Source: Psychrobacter vallis
GTDB lineage: Bacteria; Pseudomonadota; Gammaproteobacteria; Pseudomonadales; Moraxellaceae
Direction: 5' to 3'
Length of the DNA stretch: 64,000 nucleotides
NCBI RefSeq assembly: GCF_904846715.1
Contig: NZ_CAJHBU010000007.1
Location: 1-64,000, forward strand
The position numbers were made by a program, and so were the translations under genes. Shown in pieces: positions 1-10,207 of the stretch. A model generated the notes under the pieces. That model made no database searches and was not told the DNA's origin. It saw nothing but the letters and a program-made list of their open reading frames with translations. The first letter of the stretch is position 1. The number at the start of each line of letters is the position of its first letter.

Positions 1-77
1 TTAATCCATTAATCCATTAATCCATTAATCCATTAATCCATTAATCCATTAATCCATTAATCCATTAATCCATTAAT
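1..77. repeat. 8-bp tandem repeat (TTAATCCA)n
   Basis: The octamer TTAATCCA is repeated nine times without error (1-72), followed by a partial unit to about 77. The array runs off the left edge of the window, so its full length is unknown. The 8-bp unit is not a multiple of three, so it is unlikely to be coding. It lies about 240 bp upstream of lgt. Confidence 0.95.
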
Positions 78-320
78 ACAGTGCATTAGCACAAGCCCAC
101 ATTATCTAACGCTTCATCAAATATAATGACGAAATATTTATTATGATCCTTATTTTCAGCACTTTTTTTATATCTTAGCGGTTTTCTGGCTTTCTTACTA
201 GATATTACCCATAGCAGATAAGTTGTTACCATGAGATTGGCCTAACCGTAATTTGGTATGCCTCACTGGCTATTTTTGCTATTATGAGCGACATCTTATT
301 ACCAATATTATGATGCCCTT
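78..320. other. AT-rich intergenic region upstream of lgt
   Basis: No open reading frame of note, no RNA gene and no clear terminator are visible. It presumably holds the lgt promoter, but no convincing -35/-10 pair can be singled out. Confidence 0.4.
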
Positions 321-1205
321 ATGATGATTCATCCTCAGTACGATCCAGTAGCCTTGGCAATTGGACCAGTCGAAGTCCATTGGTATGGCCTAATGTATCT
401 GTTGGCATTTGCCGCAGCTTACGGTTTGGCTTGGTATCGCAGTACCAAACGTGACGGTTGGACGACCGACATGGTCTCTGACTTGGTATTTTTTGGTGCG
501 CTTGGTGTCATTTTAGGTGGCCGCGTTGGCTATGTGTTGTTTTATCAATTCGGTGAGCTGCTACAAAACCCTGCTTATCTGCTCAAGGTTTGGGAAGGAG
601 GCATGTCTTTCCATGGCGGCATGATCGGTGTCATGCTAGGGATGCTGTACTTTGCTCGCAAATACAAAAAAACGCCGTTTCAAGTGCTCGATTTTATCGT
701 GCCTTGCGTGCCGACGGGTTTATTGTTTGGCCGTATTGGTAACTATATCAACGGCGAGCTATGGGGACGCGTCTCTGATGGTGGTTATAATTGGCTCACT
801 TATTTTCCACAGGCAGCTGGCTTTGATATGCAGCAACTACAAGCCAATCCTGCACTGCAAGACATTATGACTGAGGTCAATGGTCAATATTTATTGCCTC
901 GTCATCCGTCACAGCTGTATGAAGCCTTTGCTGAAGGTCTGCTGTTATTTTTGTTCTTGTGGTGGTACTCATCAAAACCGCGTCCACGTATGGCAGTGAC
1001 TGGCGTCTTTATGTTCGGTTATGGTTTTAGCCGCTTTATCATTGAGTTCTTTCGTCAGCCAGACGTTGACCAAGGATTCATATTGTTAGGTTGGATGACC
1101 AAAGGACAGATGTTAAGTGCGCCAATGATTATTATTGGCCTGTTCTTGATTGGTTACGCTTACAAGCGCGGCATCTACGATTGGGGTAAGCAGTCAGCTT
1201 ATTAA
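321..1205 (+). CDS. lgt: prolipoprotein diacylglyceryl transferase
   Basis: Inner-membrane enzyme that transfers diacylglycerol from phosphatidylglycerol to the lipobox cysteine of prolipoproteins, the first step of lipoprotein maturation. The 294-residue protein is hydrophobic throughout, with about seven membrane segments. The family signature GRIGNYINGELWGR is at residues 137-150, and the H-G-G segment (SFHGGMIG) near residue 98 is conserved. Two ATGs stand in tandem at 321 and 324; either could be used, and no strong ribosome binding site decides. It is followed by thyA after 61 bp and folA, an lgt-thyA arrangement common in proteobacteria. Confidence 0.97.
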   Translation: MMIHPQYDPVALAIGPVEVHWYGLMYLLAFAAAYGLAWYRSTKRDGWTTDMVSDLVFFGALGVILGGRVGYVLFYQFGELLQNPAYLLKVWEGGMSFHGGMIGVMLGMLYFARKYKKTPFQVLDFIVPCVPTGLLFGRIGNYINGELWGRVSDGGYNWLTYFPQAAGFDMQQLQANPALQDIMTEVNGQYLLPRHPSQLYEAFAEGLLLFLFLWWYSSKPRPRMAVTGVFMFGYGFSRFIIEFFRQPDVDQGFILLGWMTKGQMLSAPMIIIGLFLIGYAYKRGIYDWGKQSAY

Positions 1206-1266
1206 GCGTTATTTTTAGCGAGTATCAAATTAATAATATGCTTTGATAGCATAGAAGAGCATTTTT

Positions 1267-2139
1267 ATGAACAGTAGCAACCTTAACAGTAAAAATGAGC
1301 AAGCCTATTTGGATTTGCTGCGTCAGGTTCTGAATGAAGGTATGGAAAAAGGTGACCGTACTGGTACTGGTACGCTCAGCCATTTTGGCGCGCAGTTACG
1401 TTTTGACTTGGCATCAGGGTTTCCACTGTTGACCACCAAAAAAGTCCACTTTAAATCCATTGTTTATGAGCTATTATGGTTTTTAAGCGGCAGTACTCAT
1501 GTCGATTATTTACAAAAAAATGGCGTGCGCATTTGGAATGAGTGGGCAACGGCAGAGCAAACGGCACGTTTCAATCGCCCTGCAGGTGATTTAGGCCCCG
1601 TTTATGGTCATCAGTGGCGCAACTATGGCGCAAGTAAGCTTGAAGACGGCAGCTATCATAGCGATGGTGTCGATCAAATTGCGCAAGTTGTCGAGCAAAT
1701 CAAAACCAACCCAAATTCACGACGCTTAATTGTGTCAGGCTGGAATCCGGGTGAAGCAGAGCAAGTCGCCTTGCCGCCTTGTCATACGCTGTTTCAGTTC
1801 TTTGTCGCGGACAATAAACTGTCCTGCCAGTTGTATCAGCGCTCAGCAGATTTATTTCTAGGCGTACCATTTAATATCGCTAGCTATGCTTTGCTTACCC
1901 ATATGGTCGCACAAGTTTGCGGATTAGACGTTGGCGAATTTATCTGGACGGGTGGCGACTGTCATATTTATCAAAACCACCGTGAGCAAGTTGAATTACA
2001 GCTGACTCGCTCGCTTTATCAGTTGCCAACATTGACGCTCAATCCTGATGTCGATGATATTTTTGCATTTAACTATGAAGACATTAGCGTGCATGGTTAT
2101 GAGTCACATCCAGCGATCAAAGCAAAAGTAGCGATATAA
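1267..2139 (+). CDS. thyA: thymidylate synthase
   Basis: Makes dTMP from dUMP using 5,10-methylene-tetrahydrofolate as both carbon donor and reductant, leaving dihydrofolate. The catalytic cysteine is C172 in [12 protein letters not shown], and the folate/dUMP motifs RTGTGT (31-36) and [13 protein letters not shown] are present. At 290 residues it is somewhat longer than the 264 of E. coli, because of an insertion around residues 90-145 that many gammaproteobacterial enzymes share. The next gene is folA, which recycles the dihydrofolate produced here, so the two form a functional pair. Confidence 0.98.
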   Translation: MNSSNLNSKNEQAYLDLLRQVLNEGMEKGDRTGTGTLSHFGAQLRFDLASGFPLLTTKKVHFKSIVYELLWFLSGSTHVDYLQKNGVRIWNEWATAEQTARFNRPAGDLGPVYGHQWRNYGASKLEDGSYHSDGVDQIAQVVEQIKTNPNSRRLIVSGWNPGEAEQVALPPCHTLFQFFVADNKLSCQLYQRSADLFLGVPFNIASYALLTHMVAQVCGLDVGEFIWTGGDCHIYQNHREQVELQLTRSLYQLPTLTLNPDVDDIFAFNYEDISVHGYESHPAIKAKVAI

Positions 2140-2185
2140 ACAGCGGTTTTTACTTCTTTTTTCACGAGAACAATAAGGATAGATT

Positions 2186-2752
2186 ATGAGTTACGCCCGT
2201 ACTGAAGTCGCCCAAATCGCCGCTATTAGTGGCAATCGCTGTATCGGTAAGGGTAACGAGCTACCGTGGCATATCTCAGCAGATTTGCAGCATTTTAAAC
2301 AGATGACGACTAAAGAAAATGATGGCGCTGTTCAGGGCATTGTTATTATGGGTCGTAAGACTTTTGAGTCGATGGGTAGCAAGCCATTACCAAAACGTGT
2401 GAGCTTCATTGTGACGACACAGCTAGATTATGCTGAGCAAAAAAGTCTGATCGGCAAGAATAACGCTTATGTGGTACATAATTTAGACGATGCCTTGACG
2501 CAAGCAGCCAGCCTTGCTCACGGTGCGCATCTTGATACGATTTGGGTAATTGGTGGCGAGCGCGTCTTTAATGACGCTATGATGTATACCGACCGTATTG
2601 AACTGACGCACGTCGATACTGAAATCACTGATGGCGATGCGTTTTATCCTGAATTGCCAAATGAGTTTGTAGTCGCAGAAGAATCTGAGCAAATGCATGA
2701 TGAAAAAAGTGGTCTAAGCTTTAAATTTGTGACTTACAAAATAGAAGCCTAA
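2186..2752 (+). CDS. folA: dihydrofolate reductase
   Basis: NADPH-dependent reduction of dihydrofolate to tetrahydrofolate. The N-terminal pattern (QIAAISGNRCIGKGNELPW) with the W-x-x-S-x-D-L-x-x-F/K stretch, then GIVIMGRKTFESMG and IWVIGGERVF, are hallmarks of chromosomal type I DHFR. It has 188 residues, longer than the 159 of E. coli, mostly through loop insertions around the substrate-binding part. A purine-rich ribosome binding site (AATAAGGA) precedes the ATG. It lies 46 bp after thyA and is probably cotranscribed with it. Confidence 0.97.
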   Translation: MSYARTEVAQIAAISGNRCIGKGNELPWHISADLQHFKQMTTKENDGAVQGIVIMGRKTFESMGSKPLPKRVSFIVTTQLDYAEQKSLIGKNNAYVVHNLDDALTQAASLAHGAHLDTIWVIGGERVFNDAMMYTDRIELTHVDTEITDGDAFYPELPNEFVVAEESEQMHDEKSGLSFKFVTYKIEA

Positions 2753-2810
2753 TTTCGTTTAGTCTTCTATTCAATTTTCATAAGATATAACTTAAGAGGA
2801 GAAATTAGAT

Positions 2811-2903
2811 ATGGAAAATTAAAAAAGCTCAGCAAAATTAATTGCTGAGCTCAAAAAACTTTTAGATAAGACAACTATGGAGCTAGACTCCATTGTTAGC
2901 TGA
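2811..2903 (+). pseudogene. possible decayed small ORF with an early stop
   Basis: An AGAGGAGA ribosome-binding-like site precedes ATG GAA AAT and then a TAA at codon 4. The same frame then stays open for 26 further codons and reads as an amphipathic, Lys/Leu-rich helix (IAELKKLLDKTT) ending in TGA. This could be a pseudogene, a three-residue leader peptide, or chance. Codons 6-14 overlap a perfect 10-bp inverted repeat. No family is recognised. Confidence 0.25.
2820..2851 (-). terminator. hairpin with U-tract on the minus strand
   Basis: AGCTCAGCAA and TTGCTGAGCT form a perfect 10-bp stem around a 6-nt loop. The run of T follows the stem only on the minus strand, facing back toward folA, so it could stop antisense transcription rather than folA transcription. 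Confidence 0.4.
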
Positions 2904-3011
2904 AGCATAAAGTTTATTTACCTTGGACGGTTCATATATTTTATAGCAAATACTAATAAACGTCTACGTCTCCATTGTTGTGAAATTATCATCATAACTA
3001 TGGAGGTCATA

Positions 3012-3149
3012 ATGACCATTCAATGCGGTTATCCTAAAGCTGTGCACGTACGTTGGTACTGGAGATATAGATTTAATCGTTGGGAACACGTTTGTGAGCA
3101 TTGCCGCAGTTATCCAAACCAACAGTTAAGTTTTGATTTTAACGATTAG
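3012..3149 (+). CDS. small Trp/Arg/Cys-rich protein of unknown function
   Basis: A 45-codon ORF with a strong ribosome binding site (TATGGAGGTCATA) directly before its ATG and a good terminator 14 bp after its stop. The product is rich in Trp, Tyr, Arg, His and Cys: it contains RWYWRYRFNRWEHVCEHC, with a C-x-x-C pair at about residues 28-31 that could bind metal or form a disulfide. No signal peptide or membrane segment is seen. The placement between a ribosome binding site and a terminator makes it a plausible real gene. I do not recognise the family. Confidence 0.6.
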   Translation: MTIQCGYPKAVHVRWYWRYRFNRWEHVCEHCRSYPNQQLSFDFND

Positions 3150-3162
3150 AATTTCTAACGTT

Positions 3163-3198
3163 AAAAAGACAACAGCCTAATGGTTGTTGTCTTTTTTT
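3163..3198. terminator. bidirectional rho-independent terminator
   Basis: AAAAGACAACA and TGTTGTCTTTT form the stem, with A-runs on the left and T-runs on the right. It serves the small ORF on the plus strand and uvrC, which converges from the minus strand. Confidence 0.85.
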
Positions 3199-3213
3199 AT
3201 ATAATGAACAAAT

Positions 3214-5058
3214 TTACTCATGCAATACTTTATAAACTGTTTTTGCGAGTACTGGTCCAATCCCTTGTACGCCGGCCAATTCTTGCTGTGACGCCCCTAG
3301 CAATTGCTGCATACCACCAAAGTGGTTGAGTAAATCGCGGCGGCGCTTTTCACCCAGTCCCGGAATCACTTCTAGCACTGACGATGAACGACGCTTATCA
3401 CGCTTTTTACGGTGAGCCGTAATAGCAAAACGATGCGCCTCATCGCGAATATGCATCAATAAATGCAGCGCCTTACTATCCATGGGTAAATCAAGCGGCT
3501 CATGATCGATAAAGTGCAACACTTCAAGCCCCGCTTTACGTCCCTCACCTTTTGCCACACTAATCAGCAAAGTATCACCGAGGATGCCCAGCTCGGTCAG
3601 TACTTCTTTTGCTATGCCCAGCTGACCTTTGCCGCCATCAATGAGCAATAAGTCAGGCAGTGGTTGTTTTTTATAACGGCGCGTCAGCACTTGCTTCATC
3701 GCGGCATAGTCATCGCCACCGATAATATCATGAATGGCATACTGACGATAATCGCGGCGGCGCGAGCCACCTTGATCAAAGACCACGCAGCTGCCAATGG
3801 TCGCCTCACCCATCGTATGAGAGATATCAAAACACTCGATCCGGTCAATAGTACGATCAGTGACATTGGCCAAGACATCTTTTAGGGCACCAAAGCGTGC
3901 ATGCAGCTCCAGATAATCGCCTAGCTTGGTTTTTAGCGCATTATTGGTATTCAATTTTGCCAAATCTAGCCATTCTGAACGATCTTCGCGTACATTGGTC
4001 TTCATCACGACCTTACTACCAAAATGCGTCGCCAGTGCTTCACTAACGGCATTTTGATCCGGCAACTCATGACTTAAAATGATTTCTGCGGGCAAATCAT
4101 CGGTCACCTGAAAATAAAACGAGCTAATAAAGGCCGATAAATTATCTGCCAATGGCTCACTGCTATCGACATCAGGGAAATAATTCTTGCCGCCTAGCAC
4201 GCGGCCACCACGTACGGTCAACACGTTGACACAGGTCATGCCTGCCTGACTGGCAATGGCAATCACATCAGCCTCTCCCTGAACCGTATAAACAGCTTGT
4301 TTCGCTTGTACTTCACGTAGCATAGACAACTGATCGCGATAAAACACCGCTTTTTCAAAGTCTAGTGTTTCCGCAGCAGCTTCCATCTTTTCAATCAAAG
4401 CGCTGTGAATGTCGCTAGAGTCGCCTTTTAGAAAACGAATGGTATTATTAACATCCTCTGCATACTCGTCGGCTGATACTAAACCCACGCAAGGCGCACG
4501 GCAACGCTTAATCTGATACTCAAGACAAGGACGCTTACGCTGTTTAAAAAAAGTATTGGTACATTGGCGCATTTGAAACATTTTTTGCATCAAGACTAAG
4601 GTTTCTTTGGCCGCATGGGCAGAAGGAAAAGGGCCAAAAAATCGACCTTTTTGATGATTGCCTTTACCGCGACCATAAGCCAATCTAGGATAAGGCTTGT
4701 CCGCTGAAATAAACACATACAGGTATGATTTATCATCACGCAATAGGACATTATAAGGCGGACGATATTCTTTAATTAAATTTTGCTCAAGTAGTAACGC
4801 TTCCGTCTCACTACGCGTAATAATGGTCTCGATGTTGTGAATCCGCGCAACCAATGCCCGTGTCTTTGGATGGTCGATGGTCTTGGCAAAGTAACTGTTT
4901 ACGCGGCTTTTTAGCGATTTGGCTTTACCAACATATAAAATATCGCCGTTTTTACCCAGCATTTTGTAAACCCCTGGCAAATTTGGCAGGCGCTGAATCA
5001 AATGCTTAAGACGGGCTTTTTTGTCATCGACAAGACTCGATTCTGAGACAGTAACCAT
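3214..5058 (-). CDS. uvrC: excinuclease ABC subunit C
   Basis: Dual-incision nuclease of nucleotide excision repair; it cuts on both sides of the lesion marked by UvrA/UvrB. An N-terminal GIY-YIG nuclease domain (PGVYKML ... [15 protein letters not shown]) is followed by the Cys-rich segment, a UVR motif ([24 protein letters not shown]), an RNase H-like nuclease domain ([30 protein letters not shown]) and tandem helix-hairpin-helix motifs ([19 protein letters not shown]). The frame is open to 5097 with an ATG there, but the ATG at 5058 (614 residues) gives the usual family length; neither start has a strong ribosome binding site. It converges on the small ORF upstream. Confidence 0.96.
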   Translation of the reverse strand: MVTVSESSLVDDKKARLKHLIQRLPNLPGVYKMLGKNGDILYVGKAKSLKSRVNSYFAKTIDHPKTRALVARIHNIETIITRSETEALLLEQNLIKEYRPPYNVLLRDDKSYLYVFISADKPYPRLAYGRGKGNHQKGRFFGPFPSAHAAKETLVLMQKMFQMRQCTNTFFKQRKRPCLEYQIKRCRAPCVGLVSADEYAEDVNNTIRFLKGDSSDIHSALIEKMEAAAETLDFEKAVFYRDQLSMLREVQAKQAVYTVQGEADVIAIASQAGMTCVNVLTVRGGRVLGGKNYFPDVDSSEPLADNLSAFISSFYFQVTDDLPAEIILSHELPDQNAVSEALATHFGSKVVMKTNVREDRSEWLDLAKLNTNNALKTKLGDYLELHARFGALKDVLANVTDRTIDRIECFDISHTMGEATIGSCVVFDQGGSRRRDYRQYAIHDIIGGDDYAAMKQVLTRRYKKQPLPDLLLIDGGKGQLGIAKEVLTELGILGDTLLISVAKGEGRKAGLEVLHFIDHEPLDLPMDSKALHLLMHIRDEAHRFAITAHRKKRDKRRSSSVLEVIPGLGEKRRRDLLNHFGGMQQLLGASQQELAGVQGIGPVLAKTVYKVLHE

Positions 5059-5219
5059 AGAATTTTTTGCTCTCAAAAATGTGAGTAATACCAACATTTA
5101 TGGGGCGACATGACTGATTTTGCAAGCCAATTAGAAACCCAGTCGTACCCACAAAAAAAGCCAGCACAAAACTGACCTTTTCATTTATTAAAATGTCGTT
5201 TACGTCAAACAAAGCTTAC

Positions 5220-6749
5220 TTAATGACGGAAATTTGGTAGCAACGCTGGAATACCAGGCAACATACCAACGACAGCCATTACCCCAGTCAAGATCACGAA
5301 AGTGATAACAGGAATAATCCATCGATTCATTTTTGAGAGATTGGCACTGCGTTCTTTAGAGCCAATGAGTCCTAGATTATCAAGTACCAAGGTGATCGAC
5401 CAACCAAACGCTGGATTTACTAAGGCCGAGGCAAATACGACAATCGCAGCGGATTGCGTCGTCTTACCCTCACGGGTCATCTCCATTCCCGCTTCAAGCA
5501 GGGGAATAAACACGCCGACAATCAGCGCCACACACATCACTGGCTCCCAAATGGCTAAGTCCATTGGATAACCCCAGACACCGGCAATGAGACAGAATAC
5601 CCCAGTGAGTACTGCCCCTGCTGGAATAGGCCGCTTAGCAATCGCCGCTGGCACAATATAAGTACCCCATGACGAAGCAAAGTTAGCACCGCCGAGTAAT
5701 GAGCCTGCCACCTGACGAATTGAGGCACTGGTCATCGTATCATCGATATCCATGAGCACACGCTCAGTGCGTTTTGGATAGCTGATTTTTTGAAACACTT
5801 GATGACCCAAAAAGTCCGGTGACCACATGGCTACCGCCAATACTGCAAATGGTAGCACCACAATAAAACTCTCAACAGTAGGCAATCCTAGCATCCAGCC
5901 CGTGTCTTCACCCCACCAATACATCGGATTCATATTTGGCAGACCTGGTGCGGTTTCAAATGCAAACGGTGCGCCCATGGCGAAGGCGACACCACCACCC
6001 AACAAACAACTTAAAGGCACTGCTAGCCAACGTTTTTGGAAATTTTCTAGTACTGCATATAGGATAATCGTAAGCAAAATTACCACAAAAGCAATGTGCG
6101 CCATGCCAATGCCTTCTGCCCAAGTAAACAGATTCTTAACTTGCGAAATCGTGCCGATAAAGCCTAGATAAAGCAGCAAACCACCACACACGCCTTTACT
6201 GGTCAGATTTGCGAGTAAACTGCCTCCTTTACTGATTGCCAGCAACAAACCAAAAGCCCCAATGAGCAAACCAAAAGCCATTGGATGACCACCAGCGGCA
6301 ACCACAATAGGAATCAGTGGAATTAATGGGCCATGAGTACCAGCAAGATTGGCTGTTGGTAATAAAAACCCTGAAAATAAAATGACAAAAAACGAAACAA
6401 TTAATAATTCATAGCGGACGTTTTCTAAAACGAACGCATCACTCAAACCAAGTGGCCCAGCAAAAGTTGCGGCAATGGCACCCACCATAACCACTTTACC
6501 AATCGTTGCTGCCATCGCTGGAATGGTATCCTCATATTCAAAACGATAATCACGAAATGGCAAGTTGGCACGCCAGCGCTTTGGCTGCATAATCTGTAGT
6601 TCATGGTTGAGATAAGCATCACGATTGTCAAAGCTTGAGCTTGGCTTGTGCAAGTCTATATAACTGCCTTGCAACTCGCTGTCTTGATTGGCTTGGTTTG
6701 ATGGCGGCGGATTAGACCCTGAAGATCGAGTCTGAATGTTACTCATCAC
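5220..6749 (-). CDS. DUF3360 family membrane protein, putative transporter
   Basis: A 509-residue polytopic membrane protein with about 70 hydrophilic N-terminal residues (Ser/Asn/Pro-rich) and then roughly twelve hydrophobic segments. The segments PFRDYRFEYEDTIPA, GTHGPLIPLIP and SPDFLGHQVFQKISYPKR look like the DUF3360 family known from Acinetobacter, Psychrobacter and Vibrio, distantly related to xanthine-uracil/SulP-type carriers. The substrate is unknown. It stands alone, 160 bp downstream of where uvrC begins on the same strand, with a TTCCTTGTATC upstream region that holds AAGGAA as ribosome binding site. Confidence 0.8.
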   Translation of the reverse strand: MMSNIQTRSSGSNPPPSNQANQDSELQGSYIDLHKPSSSFDNRDAYLNHELQIMQPKRWRANLPFRDYRFEYEDTIPAMAATIGKVVMVGAIAATFAGPLGLSDAFVLENVRYELLIVSFFVILFSGFLLPTANLAGTHGPLIPLIPIVVAAGGHPMAFGLLIGAFGLLLAISKGGSLLANLTSKGVCGGLLLYLGFIGTISQVKNLFTWAEGIGMAHIAFVVILLTIILYAVLENFQKRWLAVPLSCLLGGGVAFAMGAPFAFETAPGLPNMNPMYWWGEDTGWMLGLPTVESFIVVLPFAVLAVAMWSPDFLGHQVFQKISYPKRTERVLMDIDDTMTSASIRQVAGSLLGGANFASSWGTYIVPAAIAKRPIPAGAVLTGVFCLIAGVWGYPMDLAIWEPVMCVALIVGVFIPLLEAGMEMTREGKTTQSAAIVVFASALVNPAFGWSITLVLDNLGLIGSKERSANLSKMNRWIIPVITFVILTGVMAVVGMLPGIPALLPNFRH

Positions 6750-7262
6750 ATTTCCTTGTATCGATTACATTTTTGATTGACGCATATTTTTTGGTTTGGC
6801 ATTCACCAAATGACTATGCGGTCATCTTAAGCTGGGAACCATTCTATTCGATGGGATAAGGAAATGCGAACTTGAGACAGATGAAAGATACTGAGCGTAT
6901 CCTTATAATGTATAAATTAAAGTTTTCGTTTAATACGAAATTAAACTTAATAGGAAACTATCAGGAAGAAAAAGCCCTAATATAAGCCTGCAAATAAAAT
7001 AAATGATACTTTTATTAAGAATGATTTACATCTAAATATTTTTTATCATATAACTAAATACTAAAGATAGTTATAATAAATACTAAAGATTACTTTATGA
7101 CAATCATGAAAACTTTATTCCGGTTACGCTTTAAGGCTAGCGAATATAAGGGTTTTTAACTATGCTAAATATTTTTTATCCACTATCATTTAATATCACC
7201 CACTCAAAAATAGTGCTACTGATATCACGATAAAAATCAAGAAAAGGCAATAGGACAAGTTT
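6750..7262. other. AT-rich divergent intergenic region
   Basis: About 510 bp of AT-rich DNA between divergent genes. A direct repeat of TAAATACTAAAGAT is seen twice at about 7056-7097. No ORF, RNA gene or clear promoter can be supported; the promoters of both flanking genes must lie here. Confidence 0.4.
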
Positions 7263-7820
7263 ATGAGTTTACTACCCTTCAACTTTGAAACACTAAAACG
7301 CAACGCTAAGAAAAACATCATGCCGCTGCTAACACCGCATTTAATTAAGCTGCGCATCAATACTTATGCCCCTTATATTGGTGCGGGTATCAAAATTGAC
7401 CATATCGACCTTGATCAAGGGCTATGCGTGGTGAGCATGGGACTCAACCGTCTAAACAAAAACATCGTTGGCACTCAATTTGGTGGCAGCTTATATTCAA
7501 TGGTTGACCCATTTTATATGTTGATGCTCATGCACCAATTGGGCAGCAGCTATGTGGTCTGGGATAAAAGCTCGCACGTTGAATTCATCGCACCGGGCAC
7601 CAGCAAAGTAACCGCCCGAATGAAGATTCCTAGTACCGAAATTACTACCATCCAAGAACTGGCAAAAAATGGTGAAGCAGTATTTCGCCAATATGAAACA
7701 GATCTAGTCGATGATCAACAAAAAATTATTGCTACGGTCACTAAGACGATCTATATTCGACTACGTAAGTACAGTAAATCTAAAGATCAAAGTAGCCATG
7801 TGGACAATATTGATGATTAG
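7263..7820 (+). CDS. DUF4442 domain protein, hotdog-fold thioesterase-like
   Basis: A 185-residue cytosolic protein. The central stretch (GLNRLNKNIVGTQFGGSLYSMVDP, then YVVWDKSSHVEFIAPG) matches the DUF4442 family, whose fold is that of hotdog thioesterases acting on acyl-CoA-like substrates. The exact substrate is unknown. It is monocistronic: a long AT-rich region precedes it and a bidirectional terminator follows. The last ~15 residues are charged and Ser/Asp-rich, and look like a disordered tail. Confidence 0.75.
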   Translation: MSLLPFNFETLKRNAKKNIMPLLTPHLIKLRINTYAPYIGAGIKIDHIDLDQGLCVVSMGLNRLNKNIVGTQFGGSLYSMVDPFYMLMLMHQLGSSYVVWDKSSHVEFIAPGTSKVTARMKIPSTEITTIQELAKNGEAVFRQYETDLVDDQQKIIATVTKTIYIRLRKYSKSKDQSSHVDNIDD

Positions 7821-7862
7821 CATGGGTCTTTAAAGCTAACGTCAAAACTTTAATCTAGGCAT

Positions 7863-7905
7863 ACAAAAACCCCAATCTAGCATTCGCATAGACTGGGGTT
7901 TTGTC
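7863..7905. terminator. bidirectional terminator
   Basis: ACAAAAACCCC...GGGGTTTTGT with the extended AATCTA/TAGACT arms makes a long stem with T-tracts on both strands. It ends the DUF4442 gene and the convergent ribosomal operon. Confidence 0.8.
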
Positions 7906-8024
7906 TTTTTTGGTATGGCCCGCTTATTTATAAATAAACCTATGAATAAGGGCTTGTATCTACTTTTACTTTACTTTTAATCAATCGCAAATTTTACGAT
8001 TGATTAAAAATAGTAATCTGCTGC

Positions 8025-8447
8025 TTAAATACCAGGTGCAGTATCAACTGCATCAGGTACGCCAGCGTCAGTTTTTTTCTGAGCAACTGAACGAGCAGGA
8101 AGCTTTTCGCGGATACGGGCTGATTTACCAGAGCGCTCACGTAAGTAGTATAGTTTCGCACGGCGAACAGCACCGCGACGTTTCACTTCAATGCTATCAA
8201 TGATTGGTGAATGCAATTGGAATGCACGCTCAACACCGACACCACTTGAAATTTTACGTACGGTAAACGCTGAGTTTAGGCCGCGGTTACGCTTAGCAAT
8301 TACAATGCCTTCAAAAGCCTGTAAACGCTCACGATCGCCTTCACGTACTTTTACTTGAACCACAACGGTATCGCCGGGTGCAAAGCTTGGGCGCTCAAGC
8401 AATTGAGCGTTTTCGATGACCTGAACCAATGGATGCTTGTTGCTCAT
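8025..8447 (-). CDS. rplS: 50S ribosomal protein L19
   Basis: Large-subunit ribosomal protein at the 30S-50S interface. The sequence has the family pattern [35 protein letters not shown] (in parts) and [32 protein letters not shown]. At 140 residues it carries a C-terminal extension of about 20 residues ([11 protein letters not shown]) beyond the usual ~118. A good GGAGATAACTCTC ribosome binding site precedes the ATG. It is the last gene of the rpsP-rimM-trmD-rplS operon, with a 205-bp gap before it. Confidence 0.98.
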   Translation of the reverse strand: MSNKHPLVQVIENAQLLERPSFAPGDTVVVQVKVREGDRERLQAFEGIVIAKRNRGLNSAFTVRKISSGVGVERAFQLHSPIIDSIEVKRRGAVRRAKLYYLRERSGKSARIREKLPARSVAQKKTDAGVPDAVDTAPGI

Positions 8448-8652
8448 GAGAGTTATCTCCTCACATTAGATAATAGAGGCTTGACGCATATCACCTGTTT
8501 GTAATAATTAATCGCATCTCTTTATAGTGAGACACAACGTAAATGGGTTATAACCAACGGCCATTATGCTATGACTCGTTTTATTATTGCTCAAAATTCT
8601 ATCGCTTAACTGTTTATCAAGCTTCATAACAATAAGGTCAGATTTTAACAAT

Positions 8653-9417
8653 CTACTTCTTATCTGATTTTGCCAATGCTTTTAACCACTTCGCTTGCAT
8701 GACCGTTGGGGTAAACGCTTGCCATAAGTCGGGACGACGCGCTTGCGTGCGACTGACTTGCTGACTAAAGCGCCACTTAGCGATATTGGCATGGTGACCC
8801 GAAAGTAAAACCTCAGGTACTGCCATACCAGCAAACTCATGCGGCTTAGTATAATGTGGACAGTCAAGCAAGCCATCAACGAACGAGTCTTGCTCAGCTG
8901 ACTTGTCATCCCCCATAATATCGGGTAGACGACGTATCACACTATCCATCAACACCATTGCTGGCAACTCGCCACCAGTCAACACATAATCACCTAGTGA
9001 TACTTCCATGTCGACATACTGCGACAGTAAGCGCTCATCAATACCTTCGTAACGACCGCACAATATAATCATGCCATCATACTTAGCCATACTAACCACA
9101 CTACTCTCGCTGAGCGTCTGCCCTTGTGGTGACATATAAATCACCGGACAATGCTCACTGTCGATACGACATCCGTATCGACTAGCTCGTTGACGCGCAT
9201 CCTCAACGGCTTTTGATAATGGCTCAGCCATCATCACCATCCCAGGACCGCCACCATACGGGCGCTCATCAATACGGCGATAGTTATCAGTGGTATAATC
9301 ACGTGGATTAATGCATTCAATCGTCACTTGTTTCTGAGTGACTGCCCTACCCGTAATTCCAAACTCACGAATTGTGGCAAACATTTCAGGAAAAATACTT
9401 ATGACGGCAAAATACAT
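8653..9417 (-). CDS. trmD: tRNA (guanine-37-N1) methyltransferase
   Basis: Methylates G37 of tRNAs that read CNN codons, using S-adenosylmethionine, and so prevents +1 frameshifting. The SPOUT trefoil-knot motifs are visible: [27 protein letters not shown] and [20 protein letters not shown]. The frame opens at a GTG at 9480, but the ATG at 9417 ([13 protein letters not shown]) gives the normal N-terminus and a 254-residue protein, and is preferred. It is the third gene of the rpsP-rimM-trmD-rplS operon, whose gene order is conserved. Confidence 0.97.
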   Translation of the reverse strand: MYFAVISIFPEMFATIREFGITGRAVTQKQVTIECINPRDYTTDNYRRIDERPYGGGPGMVMMAEPLSKAVEDARQRASRYGCRIDSEHCPVIYMSPQGQTLSESSVVSMAKYDGMIILCGRYEGIDERLLSQYVDMEVSLGDYVLTGGELPAMVLMDSVIRRLPDIMGDDKSAEQDSFVDGLLDCPHYTKPHEFAGMAVPEVLLSGHHANIAKWRFSQQVSRTQARRPDLWQAFTPTVMQAKWLKALAKSDKK

Positions 9418-9504
9418 CTGATGTCTACTTGCACAGTGGCTAATAACGGCTAAATGAATCGGTATGAATATTGACGACACTTCACAATAAAGTTAAACGT
9501 TATA

Positions 9505-10038
9505 TCAATAATCACTCGGCCATGCCACCAGCACTGTTTTTTCAGTCATATCGACCTGTATAACAGTTTGCTTGTGCCATGGAATCAGGCGCTCTTCACT
9601 GTCTAAACTGTCCGAATTTGCCGTTACCCGCATGATGTCATGGGCACCGGTTTCAAACATTTCAGTGATATTGCCTAGATACTCATCCTGCTCGTTAAGA
9701 ACGCGCAGACTGACCAAATCCGACCAATAATATTCGTCCTCTGCTGTTTCAGGCAAGACGTTTTGTTCGACCCAAACGGTAACACCGTTCATGGTTTCAG
9801 CAACATTGCGATCAGGAACTTGCTCAAATTGAGCCACAATTCCTGTTCCTTGCTCACGCCACGCTTTAACAGTCAAAGGTTTCATGCCAGTGGCAGTTTT
9901 CATCCACCACGGCTGCATGTCGAATATCGCTTTACGATCATCCGTATCGCTAAATACCCAAAGCCAACCTTTGATGCCATAAGGCTTCTTTAGCTGAGCG
10001 ATTTTCATAAGGGCACTCGCGTTTGGAACAGATGACAT
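9505..10038 (-). CDS. rimM: ribosome maturation factor RimM
   Basis: Binds S19 and helps mature the 30S head and process 16S rRNA. The N-terminal beta-barrel (MKIAQLKKPYGIKGWLWVFS) and the PRC-barrel half (EYYWSDLVSLRVLNEQDEYLGNI, then RLIPWH) are clear. Its 177 residues are normal for the family. It sits between rpsP and trmD, 87 bp from trmD's preferred start. Confidence 0.97.
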   Translation of the reverse strand: MSSVPNASALMKIAQLKKPYGIKGWLWVFSDTDDRKAIFDMQPWWMKTATGMKPLTVKAWREQGTGIVAQFEQVPDRNVAETMNGVTVWVEQNVLPETAEDEYYWSDLVSLRVLNEQDEYLGNITEMFETGAHDIMRVTANSDSLDSEERLIPWHKQTVIQVDMTEKTVLVAWPSDY

Positions 10039-10207
10039 AACGGCTAACCTAACAATGATTAAAACAACAATTGCAAAAACAATTGTGCCAAAAGCGATAA
10101 ACAGTTAATGGCGCACCCTGGTCAGACCAGTTACGCTATGTATTCTAAAGTCTACTGAGTCATATCATAGTTTTGCCATGAGCGGCTCACTCAGTAACAA
10201 CGAAAAC

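Noticed and set aside
1-77. CRISPR-like array
   Set aside because: Unit of 8 bp without spacers; a simple tandem repeat.
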